A DNA stretch of 32,088 nucleotides, taken from an uncultured SAR86 cluster bacterium (GTDB lineage: Bacteria; Pseudomonadota; Gammaproteobacteria; Magnimaribacterales; D2472). Position numbers and translations under genes: made by a program. This document shows, one piece after another, positions 1-9,412 of the stretch (positions within the stretch are counted from its first letter, which is position 1; the number at the start of each line of letters is the position of its first letter). The DNA is taken from contig CABXFE010000015.1 in the NCBI GenBank assembly GCA_902511425.1, positions 1-32,088 on the forward strand, given 5' to 3'. The notes under the pieces are model-generated. The model searched no databases, was not told the origin of the DNA, and saw nothing but the letters and a program-made list of their open reading frames with translations.

Positions 1-370
1 TATCTCTAATCATAAATCTTCCTGATGCATGTGTTGGTTTGATGCAACAGGAGTCTGGAAAATTAAAATTATCAATCTGCTCATCAGAATATAAAACTGC
101 AATGGTGGGGACATTGTACTTTTCGCCAACAGTTGCTGTAATAAAAGTTTTTACAAGTTCTTTATCAGAAGTAAAAACTCTGATTGGACTAACAATTTCA
201 TTGCTGGTTTTAATTTTAAAAAAAATGTCATTAATAAGAAATGAATCATTGTTTGGCAACCTTCGATGAGCACGGTAGAAATTAATGAATCCAGCCAACT
301 TATCAAATATTACAGACTGCGGCAGAGTTAATAGCATAGAGTCAAGGATACTTTTTAAAAAAACTTTCAT
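1..370 (-). CDS. TupA-like ATP-grasp protein (polysaccharide biosynthesis), N-terminal part, truncated by window edge
   Basis: Manual reverse-strand translation from ATG at 370: MKVFLKSILDSMLLTLPQSVIFDKLAGFINFYRAHRRLPNNDSFLINDIFFKIKTSNEIVSPIRVFTSDKELVKTFITATVGEKYNVPTIAVLYSDEQIDNFQLPDSCCIKPTHASGRFMIRD (approximate near the Q/N-rich stretch); open to position 1; 'IKPTHASG' resembles the ATP-grasp motif of TupA-like proteins. Not in the ORF track because it runs off the edge. Confidence 0.8.
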   Translation of the reverse strand, partial: MKVFLKSILDSMLLTLPQSVIFDKLAGFINFYRAHRRLPNNDSFLINDIFFKIKTSNEIVSPIRVFTSDKELVKTFITATVGEKYNVPTIAVLYSDEQIDNFNFPDSCCIKPTHASGRFMIRD

Positions 371-1533
371 CTCTTAATTAATGCAAAAAATGACCCAAGA
401 ATGTATATTGGAGCCTTTAAAATATCAAGTATACACCCTAATAAACCAACTTTTATCCAATATATTGGAAACAAGGAGGATGGTAAAACATTATTTTTTA
501 GGGGCACAAAAATTCCTCTATTTATAACCGATGCAAACACTAGCGAGCCTAAAAAAGCTTTAGTGATATGAGGTATGTACAATGAAATTGATAATGAGAT
601 ATCTCCTAAGAGATCATTCCAACGATACACACTATAAAAAACAATAATATACGAAAGATATTTTAAAATTATCAGGGTATTTGAAGATCGTTTTTTTAAT
701 AGAAACCTATTTAAGAAATAGTAAAAAATAAACAAAAATAATAAAGAGAAATAAATTTTTTTTGTAATGTCATCTATGAAAAATGGGCTTTGATCCCAAT
801 CTGATAGCAAATAATTCCATCTAGGAATTAGTAAAAAAACTAATATTAAAAATAAACTTAAATATGCTTCTTTTATATTTTTTAAAACATCAAGCATAGC
901 TCCATAAAAAGAATTCCTGATATATTTTAAGAGAAGTTCTCCATATGAAGATGGTAAGCTGGAATAAGTTAACAATGGTTTATTGGGATTGATTCGAGAT
1001 GTTGTTGTTTTAATTCTATCTCTCCACTCAATATCCTCAGCAGCTCTAGCCTTTGGAAGAAAGTCACCAATAACTTTAAAAAAGTTTTTTTTAATAAGTG
1101 TTCCAGGAACTGTTTCATGGGCTGCATTTCCGTATGTACAATATTGATATAACCTTTCAAAAGAGGACGTCGCTCTGAACACTGTAGATCCAAAAACATA
1201 TTCACTATCATAATAATTTATTGTTTTAACCATTTCTTCCAGCCAACATAGAGATGGGATGGTTTTCATATCCAAAAATGCAATATTTTCAAATTTGGAC
1301 TCATTCACTCCAATATTTCTGCTTCTTCCAGGATATGAGTTAGGCGAATGAAAATATTGTTTTTTAGCATCTAGTTGAAATTCTTGAAAATGTGAACGGA
1401 ATAGCTCATCAAGCGAAGTATCTATTAATATAACTTCTGAAGCTGGATAAGTTTGATCGTTAATCGCATTCATCTGACTAAAAAATTGAACTTCGGATTC
1501 ATTATGAGCTATCAACACAATACTAATATTCAT
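367..1533 (-). CDS. Family 2 glycosyltransferase with C-terminal transmembrane segments
   Basis: 388 aa; N-terminal GT-A pattern (ISIVLIAHNESE...VILIDTS), mid-domain 'RAAEDIEWRDRI', then several hydrophobic helices. Confidence 0.8.
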   Translation of the reverse strand: MNISIVLIAHNESEVQFFSQMNAINDQTYPASEVILIDTSLDELFRSHFQEFQLDAKKQYFHSPNSYPGRSRNIGVNESKFENIAFLDMKTIPSLCWLEEMVKTINYYDSEYVFGSTVFRATSSFERLYQYCTYGNAAHETVPGTLIKKNFFKVIGDFLPKARAAEDIEWRDRIKTTTSRINPNKPLLTYSSLPSSYGELLLKYIRNSFYGAMLDVLKNIKEAYLSLFLILVFLLIPRWNYLLSDWDQSPFFIDDITKKIYFSLLFLFIFYYFLNRFLLKKRSSNTLIILKYLSYIIVFYSVYRWNDLLGDISLSISLYIPHITKAFLGSLVFASVINRGIFVPLKNNVLPSSLFPIYWIKVGLLGCILDILKAPIYILGSFFALIKR

Positions 1534-1659
1534 AGATTAAATTTAAAAGTTTATTTTCATTGAGAGATTTATGCTCATATTAACTGATTTATACTTAAAA
1601 AGTTTGCTGACAAATCAATTGGCGTAAACATTTACTTATCTCAAAGCTTATAATGAATT

Positions 1660-2082
1660 ATGTTTTTAAAAAAAATAGTAATGCTGCTGAAGAAATACGA
1701 ACTCAATCATCTTTTTAATTATTTTTTTATTGGTGGCACTGCAGCGATAGTTGACTGGATGATATTTGCAGTTTTGGTTTTTATCATCAATATTAATTTT
1801 TTAGTTGCAGCATGTATATCATTTTTCTTTTCAACGTATGTTAACTATGCGATAAGTATAAAGACAATATTTCAATCAGAGATAAAGTTTAAAAAAAATA
1901 AAGAAATCTCTTTGGTTTTTTTTGTTAGTGGGATTGGATTAATTTTTAATTTAGCCTTTCTGACCATCTTTGTTAGCTACATGTCGCTTAATATTATGCT
2001 ATCAAAAATTGTTGCAACTGGGCTTACATTTTTATGGAATTTTGGATCAAGAAAATACTTCATTTTTAAAAGTTCTACTTAA
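1660..2082 (+). CDS. gtrA: GtrA-like flippase family membrane protein
   Basis: 140 aa, four hydrophobic helices with GtrA-type pattern '[21 protein letters not shown]...[14 protein letters not shown]...[13 protein letters not shown]'. Confidence 0.85.
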   Translation: MFLKKIVMLLKKYELNHLFNYFFIGGTAAIVDWMIFAVLVFIININFLVAACISFFFSTYVNYAISIKTIFQSEIKFKKNKEISLVFFVSGIGLIFNLAFLTIFVSYMSLNIMLSKIVATGLTFLWNFGSRKYFIFKSST

Positions 2083-2770
2083 CAAACCTATATTTAATAA
2101 TGCAATATATGGCTCTAAAACCGTCTTTCCAACCAATTTTTTTTCCTTCGTCATAAGTTCTTCCATAGTAAGAGATTCCTACCTCAAAAATTCTTAAGTT
2201 TTGTCTAGCTATTTTTGCGGTAACTTCTGGCTCGAAACCAAATCGGTTTTCTTTTATATCAATGTTCTTTATTACCTCAGATTTAAATGCTTTATAGCAA
2301 GTCTCCATATCCGTTAAATTGATATTCGTCATCATATTTGAAAGAAGCGTAAGAAAGCCATTTCCAATTCGATGCCAAAAATATAGAACTCTTTTTACAT
2401 CTCCACCAGAAAATCGAGATCCATAGACTACATCAGCCTTATTATTGATAATAGGTTCAATTAATCTTGGATACTCGCTTGGATCATACTCTAAATCTGC
2501 ATCTTGAATAATAATAATATCTCCATTTGCTGCAGCAATACCTGTTCTTAAAGCGGCCCCTTTACCCATATTTTTTTCATGCATGAGCACAATATCTATA
2601 AGTGAGTTAACTTCTTCATTATTATTGATCAGGTCCCTGGTTCCGTCTGTAGAAAAATCATCTACTAAAACAATTTCTTTATTTTCATAAGGTGATTCAT
2701 GAACCTTTTTTAATAATTCCAGCAATGAATTATATTCATTGAAACATGGGATGATTACAGATAATTTCAT
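2075..2770 (-). CDS. DPM1/GtrB-like polyprenyl-phosphate glycosyltransferase (GT2)
   Basis: 231 aa; '[21 protein letters not shown]...[17 protein letters not shown]...[30 protein letters not shown]...DMETCYKAF' typical of DPM1-like enzymes. Confidence 0.9.
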   Translation of the reverse strand: MKLSVIIPCFNEYNSLLELLKKVHESPYENKEIVLVDDFSTDGTRDLINNNEEVNSLIDIVLMHEKNMGKGAALRTGIAAANGDIIIIQDADLEYDPSEYPRLIEPIINNKADVVYGSRFSGGDVKRVLYFWHRIGNGFLTLLSNMMTNINLTDMETCYKAFKSEVIKNIDIKENRFGFEPEVTAKIARQNLRIFEVGISYYGRTYDEGKKIGWKDGFRAIYCIIKYRFVK

Positions 2771-3702
2771 AATATTGATTTAAAATAGTTAATTGTTGCA
2801 TCTAAGCCTTCTTCAATGTCTATAGATGGTCGCCAGTTTAACTTTGAAACTGCATAAGAAATATCTGGCCTTCTTTGCTTTGGATCATCGCTGGGCAAAT
2901 CATTAAAGCTGATTGAGCTTTTTGAGTTGACTTTTTTCATAATTAATTCAGCAAGCTCCAAAATTGTAAACTCACGAGGATTCCCTAAGTTTATTGGGGT
3001 CTTTGATTGGTCAGTATCCATGGTTTTAATAAAGCCATCAATTAAATCAGAATAATAGCAAAAGCTTCTGGTTTGGCCGCCGTCACCAAAGATTGTTAAA
3101 TTTTCACCTTTAATGGCTTGTACTATAAAGTTGCTTACTACACGCCCATCATCCTTATTCATTCGAGGGCCATAGGTATTAAAAATCCTTACTATTCTCG
3201 TATCTACTCCAAATTGTCTTTGATAATCAATACAAAGAGTTTCAGCGCATCTCTTTCCCTCATCGTAACAGCTCCTGACTCCTATTGGATTAACATTGCC
3301 CCAATAAGACTCTTTTTGAGGATGCTCCAATGGATCCCCATAAATTTCAGATGTCGAGGCCTGTAAGACTTTTGCGTTATATTTGTTAGCAAGTTCAAGA
3401 ATATTAATTGCTCCTAAAACGCTAGTTTTGATTGTTTTTACTGGGTTATGTTGATAGTGAATTGGAGAGGCTGGACAAGCAAGATTATATATCTCATCAA
3501 TATCTGCATCCAAACCATCCAACGCAGTAACATCGGCGTCTATAAAATTAAAGTGTTCATTTTCTTCAAGATGACTAATGTTATTTTTTGAACCTGTGTA
3601 TAGGTTATCTAGACATATAACAAAATCCCCTCTTGCAATAAGAGCATCGCAAAGATGCGATCCAAGAAATCCTGCACCACCAGTGACTAAAATGCGTTTC
3701 AT
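2767..3702 (-). CDS. UDP-glucuronate decarboxylase (UDP-xylose synthase, UXS-type SDR)
   Basis: 311 aa; [13 protein letters not shown]-binding motif, '[33 protein letters not shown]', '[14 protein letters not shown]', 'IFNTYGPRM' are UXS-like. Confidence 0.9.
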   Translation of the reverse strand: MKRILVTGGAGFLGSHLCDALIARGDFVICLDNLYTGSKNNISHLEENEHFNFIDADVTALDGLDADIDEIYNLACPASPIHYQHNPVKTIKTSVLGAINILELANKYNAKVLQASTSEIYGDPLEHPQKESYWGNVNPIGVRSCYDEGKRCAETLCIDYQRQFGVDTRIVRIFNTYGPRMNKDDGRVVSNFIVQAIKGENLTIFGDGGQTRSFCYYSDLIDGFIKTMDTDQSKTPINLGNPREFTILELAELIMKKVNSKSSISFNDLPSDDPKQRRPDISYAVSKLNWRPSIDIEEGLDATINYFKSIL

Positions 3703-3723
3703 ATTAATTAAAAAGGGAGATAA

Positions 3724-5250
3724 TTATTTTATAAATATATTAAAGCCAGTTATTTTATACTCTTTATAACCAAAGTTAACAATTTTTTTATATGACTGAG
3801 TATTAAAATCAGAATTATTACTGATAACTATAATGTCGTAAATTTTATTCTCTATTTTTTTTTCAATATTTATATATTCATAACTTTGTCTTTGATAGAA
3901 CCTAGGATTTTGCTTATCTAAACTATTTAGGGAATCAATATCTTTGTGATCAAGGTAATATTTGAGTATATGAGGTCCATTTGCTAGTATTTTTTTGATT
4001 TGTAGTTATGTTCATCTAAGAAGTATTTAAGTTCGTCAATAGAGTCAATATGATCACTTCTAATTTCAACTGGAAGTAGCAAGAAAAGCTTAAATATAAA
4101 AAAAGCTGTCAAAATTAATATAGAAGGATCAAAAGATTTATATAGTAGTCTTTTCATGTTGAATATAAATTCCAAATACTATTAATGTAACTGCTGGGAT
4201 GAAATATGTATAATTCAGAGCAAAAGGCATTAAAAATGCTCCGTACGCTAGCCCCAATACGACTGGGACATTGAAAATTTCCTTTGTTGAATTTTTTGAA
4301 ATAAGCACTACTATATTTATGATAATAATTAGTGTTAAAAGTAAATTTGAGCTTATAAATTGCATTAAGTTTGAAAAAATATCTAAACCTTTATATTCTG
4401 CGTTTGAATTAAAGAAAATTCTATAGACATACATAAACCAAGATTTGATAGGGCCGCCTGAAATGATTGCGCCTGGCCAAAAAACAATGAAAATCATAAA
4501 AGACTTTACAAACAATCTTAGTAAATCAGATGAAAGTAAATATTTTATACCCTTATAAAAAATAGCGGTCAAAAAACCAACAAATACTACAAAGATGCCT
4601 GTTTCTAGAGTAAGCAAAAGGCCCGCAAGAGAAAAGGCTAAAAACCATTCATTTTTATTGGAGTATTTTTTTAGGTAATTTTGAAGATTAAATGCAAAAA
4701 ATAAGCATGCTAGGGCGTGAAAAATATGAAAATTTAATGATGAATTACTTAAAAAAAATACTGGGGAAGTGAACAAACAAAATACTAATAAATCTTGCAA
4801 AGGGGATTTATTAGGCTGAATCTCTTTCTGTTTCAATCCAAGGGTTAAAAATAATACAATAAATAAAATAAAAAAAAATACTGAGCTTAATCTCAATGGC
4901 AAATCAACAATGCTGTTAGTAGACGTAGTAAACAAACTCCAATAATAAACTGGCAGAGGCGGATGAAAATGTCTCATCAAAAATGGTTGCTCATCCTCTG
5001 GAAAGACTTCTGAGGAAATTTTAATAATTTCATCCCTATTATTGGATGACTTTGCCATTCCTATTTTAATAAATTGGATCATGTTAAGGTCTTTTAAATC
5101 AAAAGCATTAATAAGAATCCCTTCCCTAGATGCATTTGCATAATCAACTTCATCCCAGGAAAGCTTAGATGAAAAAAAACCAGAATTAATTAAAAATAAA
5201 ATAAATATAAATGACGATAAAAAGATAATCAGAATGTGTTTTGTTCGCAT
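3724..5250 (-). pseudogene. GT-C (PMT/ArnT-like) glycosyltransferase interrupted by two compensating frame changes
   Basis: ORF 4138..5250 (370 aa, multi-TM, 'DEVDYANASREGI' near N-terminus). Coding potential continues in the +1 frame (ORF 3984..4175, '...LLYKSFDPSILILTAFFIFKLFLLLPVEIRSDHIDSIDELKYFLDEHNYKSK') and then returns to the original frame after an A7 run at 3990-3996 ('ILANGPHILKYYLDHKDIDSLNSLDKQNPRFYQRQSYEYINIEKKIENKIYDIIVISNNSDFNTQSYKKIVNFGYKEYKITGFNIFIK*', stop 3724-3726). Type 'pseudogene' is provisional: assembly indel or recoding are alternatives. Confidence 0.65.
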
Positions 5251-5317
5251 AAATACTATAGATGGCCAAATAATATAGCTAATTATATTGTTATTAAATT
5301 AAAAAATATCAATTTTA

Positions 5318-6544
5318 CTAAATTATAAGGCTCTGAATTGATCCAATTATTCCATTGAACTCAATAAGAAAATTGCCATCTCGACAGCAATGTTTCAAAT
5401 TCCATGAGCTCATAAAAATCAATAAAATAATTGGCATCCCATATCCTAAAACTTTTTCTGATGTTGAATATTGTATGATGTGAGTTTCAGTGTTTTTCTT
5501 TGATTCTAAAAAAACTATCATAGATAGTCCCAATAAAATTGATTGAATATTAATCCATCTTCCCCAGTCAGTAGCTACGATAAATAGGGGCGACATAAAT
5601 ATTAGCTGCAGGATTAAACAGTAAAAAAGCTTTTTAGATACCCTGCTTAAAAGTATGTTGGAAGAGCAATATAAAATAGGCGCAATTAGTGGAAGAGTCA
5701 AAATTAAAACTAATCCGAGAGGCGTCCAAATGTTATAGATACCAAGATTTAAAATAAAACCTTCAACTACTCCTGTGGCCGGCCAACTCAAAACTCCATC
5801 CTGACATACACTAGGATCAACTCCAGCCTGGACTATCCTGTCACATACCTCAGTTGCATTAAAGCCAGTTGGCGCAAACATCAATATTATTAGTGTAATG
5901 ATGGATGATGCTGGTATCAAAATAGAGACGTTAAATGTGAATAACTTTTTATCAAAATAAATTAATGTAAATAAATAAAAAATGACGCTATAAAATACAA
6001 AAATCTCATGAAGAAGTGTAATAAAGACTGCTATAAGGGAAAAAAATATTGAGGCACGTAAAGTTAAATTTCTTTTTTTGGCTAAAAAAATGATCCAGGC
6101 AAAATATGAAATATAAATTAATATTTCTTTTCTAGATATTATGGAAGGGTCAAAAAAATAGAAAGATAAAAAAGATGGTGATGCAAAAATTAAGAAAAAC
6201 CAGAAAGTTATTTTCTTTTTATACAGTAAAATTAATATACTAAAAAATAATAAAAACTGAAAAAAAGAAAAAAAGTAGAATAGAAAATCTAAAACATCCC
6301 AGTTAAAAAAATTGCTAATTAGAAAAATTAACTCTCCAGATAAACCTCTACGAGTAAATCCTCCAGAATAATTAATCAGCCAGTCTGCCACAAGCCATTC
6401 GTTGAAGGAGTAAACAAAGAAATTAATATAATATATGGAATTAATTAGCAACAAGACCAAGAACACCACTATCAGAGGTAGATAAAATCTTTCAAATTTC
6501 TGATCAAATATTTGAGAAATTTTAAAAAGCTGATGAAATAACAT
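5318..6544 (-). CDS. Polytopic membrane protein of polysaccharide locus (possible Wzy/GT-C-like)
   Basis: 408 aa, many hydrophobic helices, 'WLINYSGGFTRRGLSGELIF' motif near N-terminus. Confidence 0.6.
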   Translation of the reverse strand: MLFHQLFKISQIFDQKFERFYLPLIVVFLVLLLINSIYYINFFVYSFNEWLVADWLINYSGGFTRRGLSGELIFLISNFFNWDVLDFLFYFFSFFQFLLFFSILILLYKKKITFWFFLIFASPSFLSFYFFDPSIISRKEILIYISYFAWIIFLAKKRNLTLRASIFFSLIAVFITLLHEIFVFYSVIFYLFTLIYFDKKLFTFNVSILIPASSIITLIILMFAPTGFNATEVCDRIVQAGVDPSVCQDGVLSWPATGVVEGFILNLGIYNIWTPLGLVLILTLPLIAPILYCSSNILLSRVSKKLFYCLILQLIFMSPLFIVATDWGRWINIQSILLGLSMIVFLESKKNTETHIIQYSTSEKVLGYGMPIILLIFMSSWNLKHCCRDGNFLIEFNGIIGSIQSLII

Positions 6545-6686
6545 CGTTAGAATTTAATTGACTAATGATGATGCATTTAGTATGCGTGGATAAAGGCTTA
6601 ATCTATGCGTAATCATGAAGCTTTAAAATGAGTAACTTTGACTAATTGAAAGCTGAAAATCAAAATTTTTCATAAAACTAACTAAT

Positions 6687-8099
6687 TTACCTCTGCAAAA
6701 GATGAGATGAGAGTCTCATAGCTAATTGTAAAATTGTTAGAGTAGGATTTGCATGCCCCCCTGTAGGAAAAACAGATGAGCCCAATATGTAAAAATTTTC
6801 TTTATTAAATACTTTTAAGTTAATATCTACAACCCCATCAGAAATATTGGTCCCCATCCTAGTTCCTCCCAAGTGATGATGGCCGCCTGTCTCAATGCTA
6901 TCAGGAAAAGGCCCCTCTGTTAAAAGCCAATTATTAAATTTAAATCTGCCCATATTTTCAAACAAAACCCATGCATTAATTTGTTGAAGGGTTTTACTTA
7001 TAGTTTCTATATCAAAGCTGGTCTTTTTCCAATTAAGTAGCGGTCTAGGTATACCAAATGAATCGAATTGATTCTCAGAAATTTGTATTGCGCTATCGAT
7101 ATTGGGAACTTGTTCCCATGCGCCCCTTATTTCTGCAGCACACACAAGGTTCTTTTCAAAAAGATTGCCAATCTTTTTTCCTAAATCGGGTGCAACACAC
7201 ATAATATCTTTGATTAGTGCAGTAGCACCCTCATCCCCAAGACCTTCTATTCTAATACCCGCATTTAATATCCCCAGACTTCTTCTAGTTGCGGCATCCA
7301 AACCAAGATATGCATTCTCCCATCTTCGATCTAAAAATGCTTTACCAATATAAAAATGAGGATGTTCCATCCAGTATTTGCCAAGTGGTGACCGGTCATC
7401 GATCAATTTTATTTGATTTTTTTTATTAAACCAAAGTAATAATCTTGAATTTTCTATGCCTCCCGTTGCCAGAACAAATGTTTTGGCTTTAGAAATAAAA
7501 TTATTTCCAGTATAGGAATGAAACATCGCCTCATAAACACGAGTGTTGTCATATATTAGATCTGTAAGGTTTGCATTTAAAATGAGATGAATGGAGTTAG
7601 ACTTTTCTATTCGGTTTTTGTACTTTTGACCAAACCTTACAGGCGGTGAAAAATTAAATTGCTGGGCTTCAACACCAAACTCTGTTGAAAGAGATTCGTT
7701 AGCAAAGTTAGAATCTACTTCTAAAATCTCACATGATTTCTGGAGATAGGGATCGAGATCTTTTTTTGAAATTGGCCAATTAACACCAGAAATTTTTCCT
7801 GAACTAAAATCACTTTCATCTAAATTTCTGCACCAACCAGTCCAGTGATTGCTTGTACCGCCAAAAAATCTTTGCCTTGTAAATGCTAAATCAAAATATT
7901 GATCTCCACTATTAACTCCTTTGTAGCAATCAGTAGACTCTTTCGTCCATTGAACATCGCCTGCTTCCATTAACAAAATATTTTTTCCAGCCCTTTCGAG
8001 TTCTAAGGCAAGAGTAATCCCAGCAGGACCAGATCCAATAATACAATAATCAACATCGGATATATCTTTAATATCTAACTTATTAAGATCTGAAATCAT
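6687..8099 (-). CDS. GMC-family FAD-dependent oxidoreductase
   Basis: 470 aa; 'VDYCIIGSGPAGITLALELERAGKNILLMEAG' FAD motif; 'GGTSNHWTGWC'; C-terminal 'GGHHHLGGTRMG...NFYILGSSVFPTGGHANPTLTILQLAMRLSSHL'. Confidence 0.92.
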   Translation of the reverse strand: MISDLNKLDIKDISDVDYCIIGSGPAGITLALELERAGKNILLMEAGDVQWTKESTDCYKGVNSGDQYFDLAFTRQRFFGGTSNHWTGWCRNLDESDFSSGKISGVNWPISKKDLDPYLQKSCEILEVDSNFANESLSTEFGVEAQQFNFSPPVRFGQKYKNRIEKSNSIHLILNANLTDLIYDNTRVYEAMFHSYTGNNFISKAKTFVLATGGIENSRLLLWFNKKNQIKLIDDRSPLGKYWMEHPHFYIGKAFLDRRWENAYLGLDAATRRSLGILNAGIRIEGLGDEGATALIKDIMCVAPDLGKKIGNLFEKNLVCAAEIRGAWEQVPNIDSAIQISENQFDSFGIPRPLLNWKKTSFDIETISKTLQQINAWVLFENMGRFKFNNWLLTEGPFPDSIETGGHHHLGGTRMGTNISDGVVDINLKVFNKENFYILGSSVFPTGGHANPTLTILQLAMRLSSHLLQR

Positions 8100-8290
8100 T
8101 TATCAATATCGCTACTCAAAAGCATCCACCCATTTTTGTGAGTAACCCTTGGAAATTTATTTACGTATGAATTTTTATAGAGTGGTGAAAATAAAAGCGA
8201 CCCCAGTCCAATAAAATTTATTAGAATAAAGCTGTCTTTCAAAAAATTTCTTCTTGATTTTAAAAAAACTCCTCTTTGAACTCTATTCAT
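8096..8290 (-). CDS. 64-aa protein with twin-arginine (Tat) signal, possible small subunit/export partner of the GMC oxidoreductase
   Basis: 'KSRRNFLKDSFILINFIGLGSLLF' matches SRRxFLK Tat consensus plus hydrophobic segment; stop/start overlaps the GMC gene (8096-8099) and the nitroreductase (8283-8290). Confidence 0.75.
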   Translation of the reverse strand: MNRVQRGVFLKSRRNFLKDSFILINFIGLGSLLFSPLYKNSYVNKFPRVTHKNGWMLLSSDIDK

Positions 8291-8945
8291 GTGTCAAAAA
8301 ATGAGCCCACTCTTCTAATGGCTGCCTCTCACTGCATAATTCGTTTATGACAGATTCTGGGTTTTTGTAACCAACTGCCATACCGCAAAAAAGCATTAAC
8401 TCTTCCCCAGCATCAACAAAAGAACTAACACTACTACTTCTAATTGACCAAGATTCTTGCGCACATGTGTCTAGGCCAGCTTCTCTTGCTAAAAGCATAA
8501 AAGTTTGGAGAAACATACCTAAATCAGACCATTGAGGGGGTCCCATTTGCCTATCAACAAAACAAAAAAAACCTGCAGGAGCGCCAAAAAAATTAAAATT
8601 TTTCATTACCTGCTCTAATCTTGCTTTTTTATCGTCTTTTGGAATATCAAGCAATCCATACATCTGCTCTCCAAGCTGATATCTATTAGTGCGATATGGC
8701 TCCTTTAACTTAGGCGGATAAATTTCATACTCTTGCACTTGATCGCCGACCCAGCCTTCTTCAAATATTAAGAAATCTTTCATAGTTTCTTTATTAAGCA
8801 CAAATATCTTCCACGGTTGAAGGTTTCCACCTGAAGGAGACCTAGATGATTTTTCTAGTAATGATTTTAATAGAGCATTATCCACAGGAGTATTTAAAAA
8901 ATCTCTGATAGATTTTCTAGATCTTACGGCTTCTGAAACTTTCAT
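8283..8945 (-). CDS. Nitroreductase-family FMN oxidoreductase
   Basis: 220 aa; 'AVRSRKSIRDFLNTPVDNALLKSLLEKSSRSPSGGNLQPWKIFVLN' nitroreductase N-terminus; C-terminal 'LFCGMAVGYKN'. Confidence 0.92.
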   Translation of the reverse strand: MKVSEAVRSRKSIRDFLNTPVDNALLKSLLEKSSRSPSGGNLQPWKIFVLNKETMKDFLIFEEGWVGDQVQEYEIYPPKLKEPYRTNRYQLGEQMYGLLDIPKDDKKARLEQVMKNFNFFGAPAGFFCFVDRQMGPPQWSDLGMFLQTFMLLAREAGLDTCAQESWSIRSSSVSSFVDAGEELMLFCGMAVGYKNPESVINELCSERQPLEEWAHFLTHE

Positions 8946-9147
8946 ATTTTTATTATTGAACAGTATAGTAACTTAATTGATTTAAATCACCCTCGTCTAA
9001 AACTTGCTATCATTAGACAATTATACTGAAAATCTAGGCTAATCATTAGAAAATTATATGAGTGTGCCTTTAGCGAAATCACATTCATGCCACATATAAT
9101 TTAAAGAATATTTTTGATAGAATGCATATAACATTCCTCGTTAAATT

Positions 9148-9375
9148 ATGAAAAATCTTAATGCTCTTGAAAATATTTTTATAGAAATATTCGACCTTGA
9201 GTCCAATCACGATATAAGCACGCTATCGAACGCTACTCAAAAAAATTGGGACTCAATGATGCAGGTAAACCTTATTGTTGCTGTAGAATCGGAATTTAAT
9301 ATATCAATTGATCCAGATGATTATGAGCAATTTACGTCTTTTGAAAACATCCACCAGATTATTAAAAAATATTAG
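9148..9375 (+). CDS. Acyl carrier protein
   Basis: 75 aa, four-helix acidic; 'NWDSMMQVNLIVAVESEFNISI' with the DS phosphopantetheine-attachment site. Confidence 0.88.
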   Translation: MKNLNALENIFIEIFDLESNHDISTLSNATQKNWDSMMQVNLIVAVESEFNISIDPDDYEQFTSFENIHQIIKKY

Positions 9376-9412
9376 CTTTTGAGTTTTTCCAAATTTGTTA
9401 AAAAAATTAATC

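Noticed and set aside
39-269. 76-aa + strand ORF
   Set aside because: Antisense to the convincing TupA-like minus-strand frame; no recognisable protein character.
969-1211. 80-aa - strand ORF overlapping the GT2 gene
   Set aside because: Alternate frame of the same strand within a well supported GT2; no independent evidence.
1970-2197. 75-aa + strand ORF
   Set aside because: Out-of-frame overlap of gtrA and antisense of the DPM1-like gene.
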